Positions 34,639-43,758 of a stretch of 64,000 nt of DNA are shown here, in pieces. Source of the stretch: Leptobacterium sp964389205 (GTDB lineage: Bacteria > Bacteroidota > Bacteroidia > Flavobacteriales > Flavobacteriaceae); assembly GCA_964389205.1 (NCBI GenBank), contig CAYMDH010000001.1, positions 62,001-126,000 on the forward strand. The letters are read 5' to 3'. Below the pieces are notes generated by a model that was given only the letters and a program-made list of their open reading frames with translations, searched no databases and was not told the DNA's origin. Position 1 is the first letter of the stretch; every line of letters starts with the position of its first letter. The translations under genes were made by a program, and so were the position numbers.

Positions 34639-35977
34639 CTATTTCAACAACTTTTTCTCCAACTCTTCCAATGATTTTCCTTTGGTTTCAGGCATTTTAA
34701 AGATGCCCCACAATAATTGTAATACCATCATACCCGCAAAAAAGTAGTAAATATACCAGAGATGATCTTTAAAAATTCCATTGGTTTCATCAATAAAAGA
34801 TGGGGTGATTAAGGTTATGATGGCAGCAAAGACCCAATGGGTACTTGTACCCCAAGATTGCCCATAAGCACGAACCTTATTTGGAAAAATTTCGGAAATA
34901 AACACCCATATTACAGCTCCTTGACCAATGGCGTGAGAAGCAATAAATAAACAAATAAAAATCAATAACACAGTAGGATTTGCTTGTGTTTGAAAACAAT
35001 AACCTACCATAAACAGGCTTAAAATATAGCCTATAGATCCAATAATGATAAGTTGGCGCCTTCCTAATTTGTCGATTAAACGAACACCAATAAGTGTAAA
35101 TACTAAGTTTACAATTCCGATGGCTATAGAATTAAATAAAGATTCTGAAGATCCTAACCCTGCTTGTTCTAATATTTGAGGAGCGTAATAGAGTACAAAA
35201 TTAATCCCAGAGAGTTGATTGAAAAAAGCAATTAAAAACCCCAACCATAGCACTCGATTGTATTTTTTTTGAAACAATCGCTCGCTCTTTACAGTTTCTA
35301 GTAAATCTTGTTTAATTTCTAATAGTTTTTCTTTTGCTTTAGACTCAATAATAAATATGTTTAAGTACCGCTAATGCTCCTTTATCATCATGTTTATGTA
35401 AAGCCAACCAACGAGGGCTATTAGGTACCTTGATAACCATAAGTGTATACGCAAGTGCAGGAATTGCTTCAATACCTAACATCCAACGCCAATCGTTGGC
35501 GCCATCAAAACCTTTAAGCCAGTAATTAGAAATAAAAGCGATTAAAATTCCAAAAACTAAATTGAATTGATACAATGCTCCTAAACTTCCTCGGTTTTTT
35601 GAAGTATTTATTTCAGAAATGTAAATGGGAGCTGCTACAGACGAAACTCCAACGCCTATACCTCCTATAAATCTAAAAAATGAAAAAGAATAAGGATCAG
35701 GAGCTATTCCAGACCCTAAAGCAGAGATAAAAAATAAAATCCCTATCCAAAATAAAGTTTTTTTACGCCCTAAGTACTTTGTAGGGATCCCCCCTAAAAG
35801 AGAGCCAGCTACAGTACCCCAAAGAGCCATACTCATAATAAATATTCCATGAAACAAAGGCGTTGTTTCCCATAAATCCATAATAGGTTGATTTGCACCA
35901 CTAATAACAACGGTGTCAAACCCAAATAAAAAACCAGCTAATGAAACAGTTATAGACCACGTATATGTTTTTTTCAT
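34639..35977 (-). pseudogene. Sugar-porter MFS transporter, interrupted by a single frameshift
   Basis: Two adjacent frames together make one sugar porter of about 445 residues. The 5' part (35977-35345, 210 residues) has helices 1-6 with GRKKTLFWIG and the R-G-x-L-G-A-L-Y-Q-F motif. After TGA at 35347-35345 the reading continues in another frame (ESKAKEKLL..., then helices 7-12 with FFNQLSGINFVLYYAPQI, GRRQLIIIGSIGY, VFISEIFPNKVRA and MPETKGKSLEELE). One lost or gained base within 35345-35358 explains it. Such MFS proteins import fructose or disaccharide products next to GH32 genes, as here. Operon with the broken GH32 gene upstream (42 bp). Confidence 0.88.
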
Positions 35978-36019
35978 TTAGATGTATAGTTTTTTAGTTT
36001 AAAAGAACTTTTAAATAAA

Positions 36020-37591
36020 TTACCAAATAGATTTTATAGAACTGATTTGGAAATTGTGAACCTGAAGTTTATCAGATGAAGTTCCTGTTTTTTTAACTAA
36101 TAAGTTAGTATAATTTGATTTTGGAAAAATTTGTTCAGTCATCACATATTGACCATCATTAATAAAAACTTCAATAGAAGATACGTCCATTATAACCCGA
36201 ACATCATATGTTTTGCTTTTAGGAAGTTGTTGGACTGGCATTATATGTATTTTTGCTGCAAAACTCTTCTCAAAATCTATTACTCCAGATTGACGTCTAT
36301 CTATAGAAAAAACCTTTTGTTCTTGATCCATATCAAGAACTAATGTATCTCCTTCTTTGTTTGAAAAAATTAATTCAAAATCAATTTGAGAAGTTGAAAA
36401 CCGTACCTGAGAAGCATTAAAATTTTCTGAAGAGAATGTCATTGTTTTTCCAGTTTCAAACGTATTAGAATCCTCTTTTACTATTAATTCGTTTAATTGA
36501 GATAAGGGAATGTTTTTTAGAAAAAACTCATCATTAATCTTCGCAAGTGAGAGTTTCCTTGGTAATGTCATTGCGCTTCGTCAAGTTTTGGTAGGTGTAT
36601 CTGTCGCATAATTCCAATTGCTCATCCATCCTATAAAAATACGCTCTTCATTGAGTGTGTTATTATAAGTCACTCCTGCATAATTATCTGTTCCGTAGTC
36701 TATCCATTTAAATTCTTTTTGATTGGAAGTAAATTGCTCGCCATCAAAATCACCAATAAAGTATTGTGTTCCAGAACCTCCATTAGGTGCGCCAGGATTA
36801 ATACTGATAAGTAACACCCATTTCTCTTCATCTGTACCTTCTACTTTTAATTTAAATAAATCTGGACATTCCCAAACACCACCGTGAGCTCCTTGGTTTT
36901 TCCCAAAATCACTTAAATAGTTCCATGACTTTAAATCGCCTGATGCATATATTTTTGCATGGTCTCCAGCAACTAAGATTAAAATCCATTTTTTTGAAGC
37001 TTCATGCCAAAATACTTTAGGATCTCTAAAGTCTTTGATGCCATCATTTTCAATAACTGGATTTCCTTTATATTTTGTCCAACTTTCACCATTATCAATA
37101 CTATATGCAATTCCTTGTGTTTGAAAATTGGTTCTTCCAGCTTTTTCACCTTTTGGCTCATGATATGTATAAATAGCTATCATTGGAGGATTATCAACAC
37201 TTCCAAATCCTGAACTATTGTTTTTGTCTATTATAGCGCTTCCAGAAAAAATATACCCTAAATCATCAGGATATAAAGCAATGTTTTTATGTTTCCAATG
37301 CATCATATCTTTGCTAGTAGCATGCCCCCAGTGCATGGGTCCCCATACAATATCCTCAGGATAATATTGATAAAAAAGATGATAAATACCATTGTGATAA
37401 ACCAATCCATTAGGATCGTTCATCCATTTTTCTTGTGGAGTGAAATGAAATTGTGGTCTGTACAGTTCTTTAAAGCTCAAAGTATTTTTTGTTATTTCTG
37501 GTTCGGTGTGCTGTTTTTTATTTTTATCACTAACGCATGCGGTCACCATAATTAAAAAACTAACAAGCATTATGGAGGCTCTATTTGGCAT
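36020..37591 (-). pseudogene. GH32 fructanase/sucrase lipoprotein, interrupted by an in-frame TGA
   Basis: The first part (start ATG 37591; an upstream TTG at 37615 is also in frame) is a lipoprotein (LIMVTAC) with all GH32 catalytic motifs: WMNDPNG (nucleophile Asp), RDPKVFW and WECPDLF (acid/base Glu). At 36583-36581 a TGA stands exactly where the family has a Trp in the W-R-S-A-M-T-L-P-R motif; the same frame continues RSAMTLPRKLSLAKIN to 36020, coding the C-terminal beta-sandwich (DVRVIMDVSSIEVFINDGQYVMTE). So a single TGG-to-TGA change separates it from an intact 520-residue levanase/inulinase-like enzyme. The downstream transporter is also broken. Confidence 0.9.
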
Positions 37592-37857
37592 GCTGTTAAG
37601 TATTAAGTTGTTCAAAACAAGAAAATTAAAAAAACTTTAATGAAGAAACTGCGTTTTTGATATTTTTTTTATCACATCTTTTTTATCGGAAGTTACTTTA
37701 GGTGACATATGGCCGTTTTATTCTTTTCATTTAGAAGGATATATAAATATATTTATGTTTTGAAATTAAGGTTCTATTGTTTTTTAGAACAGTTTTATTA
37801 AGACAATAAGGGATAGCTGAAAACTTTAAAGAGTAGGCAAAGAAATATAAATAATCA

Positions 37858-38166
37858 ATGGAAAAATTAAAAGCACTAGTCTTAAATTGTACTATTCCTC
37901 CTAATACAGATGTATATTGGGTAGGAGATGCAGGTCCAGGAGCTAGTTTTATTGAAGCCCATGGAGGGTTAAGCCCTTATGTGCAAAGAAATATAGAGAT
38001 GACTTCTCAAAATTTGATTCATAGCGCATTAATGCTTAAAAAAATGCCATACCCTATTGATTTGAGACCTATTATGACAAAAATGAAAAAGCAAATGCAG
38101 GTAAAAGGTAAGGTGATGAAAGAAGCAACAATGAAACTAAAAGAAGGGCTGGATGCCATTAATTAA
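37858..38166 (+). pseudogene. Internally deleted NADPH-dependent FMN reductase/flavodoxin-family remnant
   Basis: An intact 102-residue frame whose N-terminus (MEKLKALVLNCTI) matches the first strand of flavodoxin-like FMN reductases. It then jumps straight into their C-terminal segment (DVYWVGDAGPGASFIEAHGG, YVQRNIEMTSQNLIHSALMLKK). Full-length relatives are near 200 residues; the FMN-binding loop and central sheet are missing. I infer an in-frame internal deletion; it may still be translated but cannot bind flavin normally. It is isolated between the broken GH32 gene and a beta-barrel gene and ends at a strong terminator. Family assignment is from memory of the C-terminal motif. Confidence 0.55.
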
Positions 38167-38176
38167 TTGCTATTAA

Positions 38177-38216
38177 ACAAGAGCCTTTCTATCTTACTAA
38201 GGCTCTTGTTTTTATT
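38177..38216 (+). terminator. Intrinsic terminator after the flavin reductase remnant
   Basis: A 12-bp perfect stem AACAAGAGCCTT / AAGGCTCTTGTT with a 10-nt loop and TTTT tail. Confidence 0.9.
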
Positions 38217-38237
38217 TAAATTTTGAATGAATCAATT

Positions 38238-38750
38238 ATGAATAAGTATAAGACTCTATTGCTATTCTTACTAGTAACAACAACTATAAAAGCTCAGGAA
38301 GGATGGATTCTAGGAATAGGTCCTACTTTAGAATTGGAAGAAGAACTTGTAGGGATAAATGCAAGATTGTATTATGGTTTAAACGAACAAATTTGTTTTG
38401 GCCCTGAAATTTCTATTTATCCATCTCAAGAAATTGAAGATGAGAATGAATTATCTGTTGTAGATCTTAATTTTAATGGACACTACATTTTTGAAGTCTC
38501 TCATAAACTGGGTATATATCCTCTTACAGGCCTTAATTATACCATAGAAAAAGAGCGTTTTGAAATGTTAGATGAAAGTGAAACAACCCGTGAATTTGGA
38601 GTAAATTACGGTTTAGGTGCTCATTATAATTTAGGAAAGCTATTTGTTTTTGCAGAGTTTAAAGGGATTATAAGTCAATTAAGTGATGAATTTATTACAG
38701 CAGGGGTCATTTTTTCATTATCAAAATCCAAAAAAGAAAAAATTGAATGA
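38238..38750 (+). CDS. Small outer-membrane beta-barrel protein
   Basis: A 170-residue protein with signal peptide (KTLLLFLLVTTTIKAQ, cleaved about residue 19). ATG 38238 is preferred over the in-frame TTG at 38223. The remainder alternates polar and aromatic residues in strands (WILGIGPTLELEEELVGINARLYYGLNE, GVNYGLGAHYNLGKLFVFAEFKG), ending ITAGVIFSLSKSK, typical of an eight-stranded OmpW/OmpA-like barrel. No enzymatic motif. It sits among decayed genes but itself has no disruption. Confidence 0.72.
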   Translation: MNKYKTLLLFLLVTTTIKAQEGWILGIGPTLELEEELVGINARLYYGLNEQICFGPEISIYPSQEIEDENELSVVDLNFNGHYIFEVSHKLGIYPLTGLNYTIEKERFEMLDESETTREFGVNYGLGAHYNLGKLFVFAEFKGIISQLSDEFITAGVIFSLSKSKKEKIE

Positions 38751-38774
38751 TTCTCTATAAATAAAAATTAATCC

Positions 38775-40145
38775 TTAATACTGTTTTATAATTTGCCCAT
38801 TATTCCATTCTCCTATTTTTTGCTTTAAATCACTATCGTGATAATATCCTTTGCCATGGTATTTCCCGTTTTTCCATTCGCCTCCATAATAGGCTTCATC
38901 TTTAAAGAAAAAACGACCTGTACCATGAAATTGATTTTGACTATTAAACATCCCACTAAACTTATCTCCTGAAGCAAATTTATAGGTTCCCATATACATG
39001 TTTCCATCTTTAAAAAACCCTGTAAAAGTATCTCCATTGCTCCAACTCATACGGCCATATTTATTTTGACAATCTCCAGCAATACAGCCTGTTTTGTTGT
39101 TTGTAGTTATAAAAGTATAGGATGATGTTAAGTTTCCATCAGCGTAAATCCCTTGAGACCATTTGCTTTCTTTGACTGTAATACCCAGGCCATTTAATTG
39201 ACCGTTTTTATATTCTCCAATAATATTGTCTTTATTCTCGGCGATGTAAACACCATAGCCATTCATGGTGTCATTTTCCCAGTTTCCAATATATTTTCCG
39301 TTTCCATTCCATTTATATAAGCCATAACCAGACTTTTTGCCATTGAGTCAAAACCCATCATAATGACCATTTGCATATTGCCACTTTCCCCATCCATTAT
39401 CACAATCACCTCTCACACAACCTGTATTTTTATTTGTGATGGCATCATCATAATATTTTTTAACTGGCTTAAAAATAAAAGAATCTGTTTTGTGATATTC
39501 AATTAAGACATATGTTTTTATGTTATCTATTTTTACGATGAGATTATCACCTTCTTTTTCAGTAGTTGCCTTTGTGTAATCAATGGCTTTCCCTTTTTTA
39601 ATTATTCCGTATGATTTTTTATTAACATCGCGATACCAATATGTATTTTCTGGAGCATCTGCCATTTTAAAAGCATTCTTTGCTCCCCAATTTGTAAATT
39701 TGCGTACTCCCTCAAAATAATAAGTGACGTTTTGTGATTCGTTTTAATAGACATAACTCCCTTTTATATTAGAATAAATTCCTCTCTGATAGATGTTATC
39801 TATATAAAATGCAAATGAATTCTTATTAGTTATATAAAATTCTTTTCCAATATTACGGACTAAAACAATAGCTTCTCCCTTGGAACCTGTAGGTGCGTTC
39901 TTATAATCTGCGAGTAAATAAAGTGTTCTATTATTTTTACTTAGAACACTTAGAGTGTCTGTTTTTAGATATGCTAAGTCTACAATGTTGTTTAATACGT
40001 TTCCATTTTTATCCTTTAGAATAAATGAATTATCACTACTTTTTGTCCAAGATGAAGAAGTACTCATAGGAGTAGGAACTTGTGCATTTACATTAAAAAT
40101 TAAGCCAATTAAAATTGTATAAAAAAGAATGTGGAGTTTTATAAT
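38775..40145 (-). pseudogene. MORN-repeat secreted protein with two in-frame stops and no standard start
   Basis: One reading frame from about 40160 to 38775 is open except for TAA at 39746-39744 and TGA at 39350-39348. The translated text is continuous across both: ...SYVY-stop-NESQNVTYYFEGVRKF..., and ...GHYDGF-stop-LNGKKSGYGLY..., where the TGA stands at the usual Trp of a MORN repeat. The C-terminal half is MORN repeats (YMGTYKFASGDKFSGMF, YYGGEWKNGKYHGKGYYH). A signal peptide (LHILFYTILIGLIFNVNAQ) precedes ATG 40067, but no ATG, GTG or TTG stands before it; ATT at 40145 lies where the start is expected. Three separate lesions argue for a true pseudogene. Confidence 0.85.
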
Positions 40146-40393
40146 TGTTTGCTTTTTAGCTTAAAACAAAATACTTTTTTTATTATTTCAATAAAAAAAG
40201 CTATTTGATTTACCCATATTTTCTATGAAACTACATTGTCTGTTAATTTAAAGGAGAATTTACAGATAAATAAAGAATTATAATTGTAAGGATAAATACT
40301 TTAATCCGACCGTTCTTTATTAAAGGTAAATAGTGCTGTATAAACCTAATAACCTTTATCTTTACTCTGTGAATAAAAATAACTCTTAATATT

Positions 40394-40729
40394 ATGCAAA
40401 AAACATATTATGATCCAGCAGATTTAAAGAAATTTGGAAATATAACAGAATGGAGTGAAGAACTGGGGAATAAATTTTTTGAATACTACGGAAAAGTATT
40501 TGAAGAAGGCGCGCTTTCGGCTCGAGAAAAATCATTAATTGCATTGGCTGTTTCTCATGTAGTTCATTGTCCTTATTGTATAGATGCATATACTAAAGAC
40601 GGCCTTCAAAAGGGAATTACAAAAGAAGAAATGATGGAAGCAGTACATACGGGAGCTGCTATTAAAAGTGGTGCGACATTGGTACATGGAGTACAAATGA
40701 TGAACAAATACGATAAATTGAGTATGTAG
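40394..40729 (+). CDS. Arsenosugar-biosynthesis-associated peroxidase-like protein (CMD/AhpD fold)
   Basis: A 111-residue carboxymuconolactone-decarboxylase/AhpD-like protein with the redox motif HCPYCIDAY (residues about 56-64) followed by GITKEEMMEAVHTGAAIKSGA. AhpD-fold proteins with CxxC reduce peroxides or disulphides. A specific subfamily occurs beside arsS; this matches in length and position, 41 bp upstream of arsS. Some members have selenocysteine at the first Cys; here both codons are TGT. It probably protects or reduces an intermediate of organoarsenic synthesis; the precise reaction is unknown. Confidence 0.85.
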   Translation: MQKTYYDPADLKKFGNITEWSEELGNKFFEYYGKVFEEGALSAREKSLIALAVSHVVHCPYCIDAYTKDGLQKGITKEEMMEAVHTGAAIKSGATLVHGVQMMNKYDKLSM

Positions 40730-40770
40730 ATTGATGATGTTTATTTAACATCTGAATTGAAAATATAAAT

Positions 40771-41826
40771 ATGGCGACAAAATCTCTGCTAGCTAGAAAA
40801 GATGATCTGGCAAATACTGAAAATCAACTTGAATACCTTGCTAATGGTATTTTTGCTAATGGCGAATTACCTACATTTAAAGATAAAATAGCAAAAACAG
40901 GTCATTTTCCTTTAAAACCAAAAAAATTAGAAATCCTTCAAATTAATGTGGGATATATGTGCAATCAAGTTTGCGCACATTGCCATGTAGATGCAGGTCC
41001 GGACAGAAAAGAAATAATGACAAGAGAGACTATGCAACAATGCCTGGAAGTTATTAAAAAAACAGGAGCTCATACACTTGATTTAACAGGAGGAGCTCCA
41101 GAGATGAACCCAGATTTTAGATGGTTTGTAGAAGAAGCATCTCAGGCAGGGATCAAAGATTTTATAGTGCGTTCTAATTTAACAATCATTAGAGCTAATA
41201 AGAAATATTACGATTTACCAGAGTTTTTCAAAAAGCACAATGTACATGTTATTTCTTCAATGCCTTATTACAAGCGTGAAAAAACTGATAAACAAAGAGG
41301 AGACGGTGTTTTTGATAAATCTATAAAAGCACTTCAAATGCTAAATGAAGTAGGTTATGGTGTAGAAGGGAGTAGTTTACGCTTAGATTTAGTCTATAAT
41401 CCTTCTGGAGCATATTTACCACCAGATCAGGCAGCTTTAGAGAAAGACTTTAAAATAGCATTAAAAGAAGATTTTGATATTGATTTTCATAATCTGTTTG
41501 CAATTACAAACCTCCCTGTGAGTAGGTTTTTAGAATACTTAATAGCTTCAGATAATTATGAAGATTATATGTATGCGTTGGTAGAAGCATATAATCCAAT
41601 GGCTGTAGAAAGCGTTATGTGTACAAACACATTGTCTATAAGCTGGGATGGATGGTTGTATGACTGTGACTTTAATCAAATGTTAGGATTAAAAGTCGCT
41701 TCAAAAGTAAAGCATATTTCAGAATACAATGAAGACTTATTAAAAAACAGAAATATAATAATTTCGCAACACTGTTATGGCTGTACGGCTGGGGCAGGAA
41801 GTAGTTGTCAAGGAACTGTAGCATAA
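40771..41826 (+). CDS. arsS: Arsenosugar biosynthesis radical SAM protein ArsS
   Basis: A 351-residue radical SAM enzyme. The [4Fe-4S] motif is C64-NQV-C68-AH-C71, followed by TGGAPEMNP (AdoMet binding) and a C-terminal Cys-rich auxiliary region (HCYGCTAGAGSSC, near residues 332-344) of the DUF3641/ArsS type. ArsS transfers the 5'-deoxyadenosyl group of S-adenosylmethionine to a dimethylarsenical made by ArsM, giving dimethylarsinoyl-deoxyadenosine, the precursor of arsenosugars. arsM and a purine nucleoside phosphorylase lie downstream in the same direction. The stop is 3 bp before the next gene, so translation is coupled. Length matches the family. Confidence 0.94.
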   Translation: MATKSLLARKDDLANTENQLEYLANGIFANGELPTFKDKIAKTGHFPLKPKKLEILQINVGYMCNQVCAHCHVDAGPDRKEIMTRETMQQCLEVIKKTGAHTLDLTGGAPEMNPDFRWFVEEASQAGIKDFIVRSNLTIIRANKKYYDLPEFFKKHNVHVISSMPYYKREKTDKQRGDGVFDKSIKALQMLNEVGYGVEGSSLRLDLVYNPSGAYLPPDQAALEKDFKIALKEDFDIDFHNLFAITNLPVSRFLEYLIASDNYEDYMYALVEAYNPMAVESVMCTNTLSISWDGWLYDCDFNQMLGLKVASKVKHISEYNEDLLKNRNIIISQHCYGCTAGAGSSCQGTVA

Positions 41827-41829
41827 TTT

Positions 41830-42516
41830 ATGAATACTAAAACTGCCATATTAATTTTTGCACAATCAGCCAATGAAGAGCTGAAACATAAGGATATACA
41901 TAGTGGTAGAAGATTATTTAAAAATTTAAATGCGCATACACTAGCTACAGTAAAAGGAACAGGGTTGCCCTATTTTTTATATACTGAAGAAGAACAGTAC
42001 GGAACTACATTTGCAGAACGTTTTACAAATGCTGTTTCAGAAGTTTATAAAAAAGGATATGATGCTGTTATTACTATAGGGAATGACAGTCCTCAACTTC
42101 AAAAAAAACATATTCTTGAAGCTCAAAAATCATTAATACAAAATAATTTTGTTCTAGGACCTTCTACAGATGGAGGTTTTTATTTAATGGGCTTACATAA
42201 ATCTTTATTTAATGTTGAGGTATTTATGGATTTACCTTGGCAAACTGGCCGATTAAACAATAGTCTTTTTGCGTATGTGAATTCTAAAAAGACAACTATC
42301 ATAACCTTATCAACTCTCTTTGATATTGATACGGTAAATGATCTTAAAACAATTATAAACCATTCTTTTTTATTGCCTGAAAAACTGACAGCTCTTATGA
42401 GAGAAGTTTTAGGCATGAACACCTTAAAAAAACAGTGGTTTTCTAAAGCTAATTTTTTTATCACATTATATTCTTTTGTTTCTTATAACAAAGGATCTCC
42501 TATGTTTTCTTCTTAA
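41830..42516 (+). CDS. CofC-like DUF2064 protein, divergent paralogue
   Basis: A 228-residue GT-A-fold protein related to the 43142-43756 product: it keeps DAVITIGNDSPQL and LGPSTDGGFYLMGL. It lacks the N-terminal nucleotide-binding motif of that paralogue (NPELGKVKTRLA); its N-terminus is ILIFAQSANEELKHKDIHSG instead. It may therefore have lost or changed nucleotide-sugar binding, perhaps acting as a non-catalytic partner. It lies 3 bp after arsS, inside the arsenosugar operon, 120 bp before the rhodanese gene. A C-terminal extension (residues about 190-228) is rich in aromatics and not recognised. Confidence 0.75.
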   Translation: MNTKTAILIFAQSANEELKHKDIHSGRRLFKNLNAHTLATVKGTGLPYFLYTEEEQYGTTFAERFTNAVSEVYKKGYDAVITIGNDSPQLQKKHILEAQKSLIQNNFVLGPSTDGGFYLMGLHKSLFNVEVFMDLPWQTGRLNNSLFAYVNSKKTTIITLSTLFDIDTVNDLKTIINHSFLLPEKLTALMREVLGMNTLKKQWFSKANFFITLYSFVSYNKGSPMFSS

Positions 42517-42636
42517 AAAACTGAATTTATAAAAGTTAAATCAGTTAAGTGTACTTAGTAATTTAAAGTATGCTGTCAGTTAATACAATTTCAATATAAA
42601 TTGTGCTCAATAATTAAAGTGTTAACACACGCTGTT

Positions 42637-43149
42637 ATGAAGAAACAAACGTTTAAACTACATTATTTTATATTTCTTTTTGTGCTTTTTACAATAGCGC
42701 CTCTTATGCATGCGCAAAAGTCAATAGATGCAGTTTTAAAGCGATATAACAAAGAAAACATTCCATATGTTTCAGTAGATAGCCTATTTGAACTTCAAAG
42801 TAATAGCGTCCTTATAGATACTAGAGAAAAAGAAGAATTTAAAATAAGCCATATTAAAAATGCGATCTATGTGGGGTATACAGATTTCGATATAAGTATT
42901 GTTAAAGATATTCCTAAAGATCAAAGGATAGTGGTTTATTGTAGTTTGGGTGTACGCTCTGAAGTAATAGCAAGGAAATTAAAGAAAGAAGGATATACCA
43001 AAGTATACAACTTATATGGAGGTATTTTTGAATGGAAAAATAAAAATTTTCCAGTAGTAGATAACCAAGGAAAAGAAACTGAAAAAATACACGCATTTTC
43101 TAAAGAATGGAGTATTTATTTAAAAAAAGGAACAAAAGTTTATGAGTAA
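42637..43149 (+). CDS. Secreted rhodanese-domain protein
   Basis: A 170-residue protein with signal peptide (LHYFIFLFVLFTIAPLMHAQ), start ATG 42637; an upstream TTG at 42601 is less likely. The rhodanese domain has LIDTREKEEFKISHI (residues about 62-76), the active-site loop YCSLGVRSE with catalytic Cys, and VYNLYGGIFEWK. Rhodaneses carry persulphide sulphur or, in related phosphatases such as Cdc25/Acr2, act on arsenate. The signal peptide puts it in the periplasm. Its last codons overlap the next start (ATGAGTAA), so it is cotranslated with the CofC-like enzyme of the arsenosugar cluster; it may supply sulphur to a thio-arsenical, which is speculation. Confidence 0.85.
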   Translation: MKKQTFKLHYFIFLFVLFTIAPLMHAQKSIDAVLKRYNKENIPYVSVDSLFELQSNSVLIDTREKEEFKISHIKNAIYVGYTDFDISIVKDIPKDQRIVVYCSLGVRSEVIARKLKKEGYTKVYNLYGGIFEWKNKNFPVVDNQGKETEKIHAFSKEWSIYLKKGTKVYE

Positions 43150-43756
43150 GAACTTATTAATAATATTAACACGCAATCCTGAATTAGGAAAGGTTAAAAC
43201 TAGATTAGCCAAGACCATAGGAGATCAATCAGCTTTAGATATTTATAAATTTTTATTGAATTATACGGCTGAAATAACAAAAGAGATACGTGTAGATAAA
43301 GCGGTTTATTATTCTGAAGATATTTGTGAAAACGATATTTGGGATCGTGCGATTTATCAAAAACGACTACAAAAAGGAGAAGATTTAGGAGATCGTATTG
43401 GCGATGCTTTTGAAAATGCTTTTTATGAAGGTTATGAACGTGTTTTAATTATAGGAAGTGATATGTATGATATACAACCACAACATATTAATGAAGCATT
43501 TGAAAAACTTAAAGACAATCAAGTAGTTATTGGACCTGCAGAAGATGGAGGTTTTTACTTGTTAGGAATGAATGCATTATTTCCTGATGCTTTTAAAAAG
43601 AAAGCTTGGGGTACAGAAACTGTTTTGAAAGATACACTAAGAGATCTAGGAAAAGTATCAGTAGCATTTTTAGAACAATTAAATGATATAGATGTTTATG
43701 AAGACATTGCTAACAAAGAAGTTTTTTTACCTTTTTTAAGAAAAACCATTGTATAA
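43142..43756 (+). CDS. TIGR04282-type (CofC-like) arsenosugar biosynthesis glycosyltransferase
   Basis: A 204-residue GT-A/nucleotidyltransferase-fold protein: LTRNPELGKVKTRLAKTIG (residues about 8-26, nucleotide binding), VLIIGSDMYDIQ, and IGPAEDGGFYLLGM. This matches the TIGR04282 family placed in arsenosugar gene clusters and related to CofC guanylyltransferases. It could activate or transfer a sugar to the arsenoribose. It overlaps the rhodanese gene by 8 bp and lies 2 bp before the purine nucleoside phosphorylase. The earlier paralogue at 41830-42516 lacks its first motif, so this copy is the likely catalyst. Confidence 0.88.
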   Translation: MSKNLLIILTRNPELGKVKTRLAKTIGDQSALDIYKFLLNYTAEITKEIRVDKAVYYSEDICENDIWDRAIYQKRLQKGEDLGDRIGDAFENAFYEGYERVLIIGSDMYDIQPQHINEAFEKLKDNQVVIGPAEDGGFYLLGMNALFPDAFKKKAWGTETVLKDTLRDLGKVSVAFLEQLNDIDVYEDIANKEVFLPFLRKTIV

Positions 43757-43758
43757 AT

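Noticed and set aside
36581..39350. Genetic recoding of TGA as Trp or selenocysteine
   Set aside because: Two genes have TGA at a Trp position, but many intact genes in the window end in TGA, the same segment also has a TAA, a frameshift and deletions, and no selenocysteine element is evident. Gene decay is the simpler reading.
40394..40729. Selenocysteine in the arsenosugar-associated peroxidase-like protein
   Set aside because: Both codons of the CPYC motif are TGT; no in-frame TGA.
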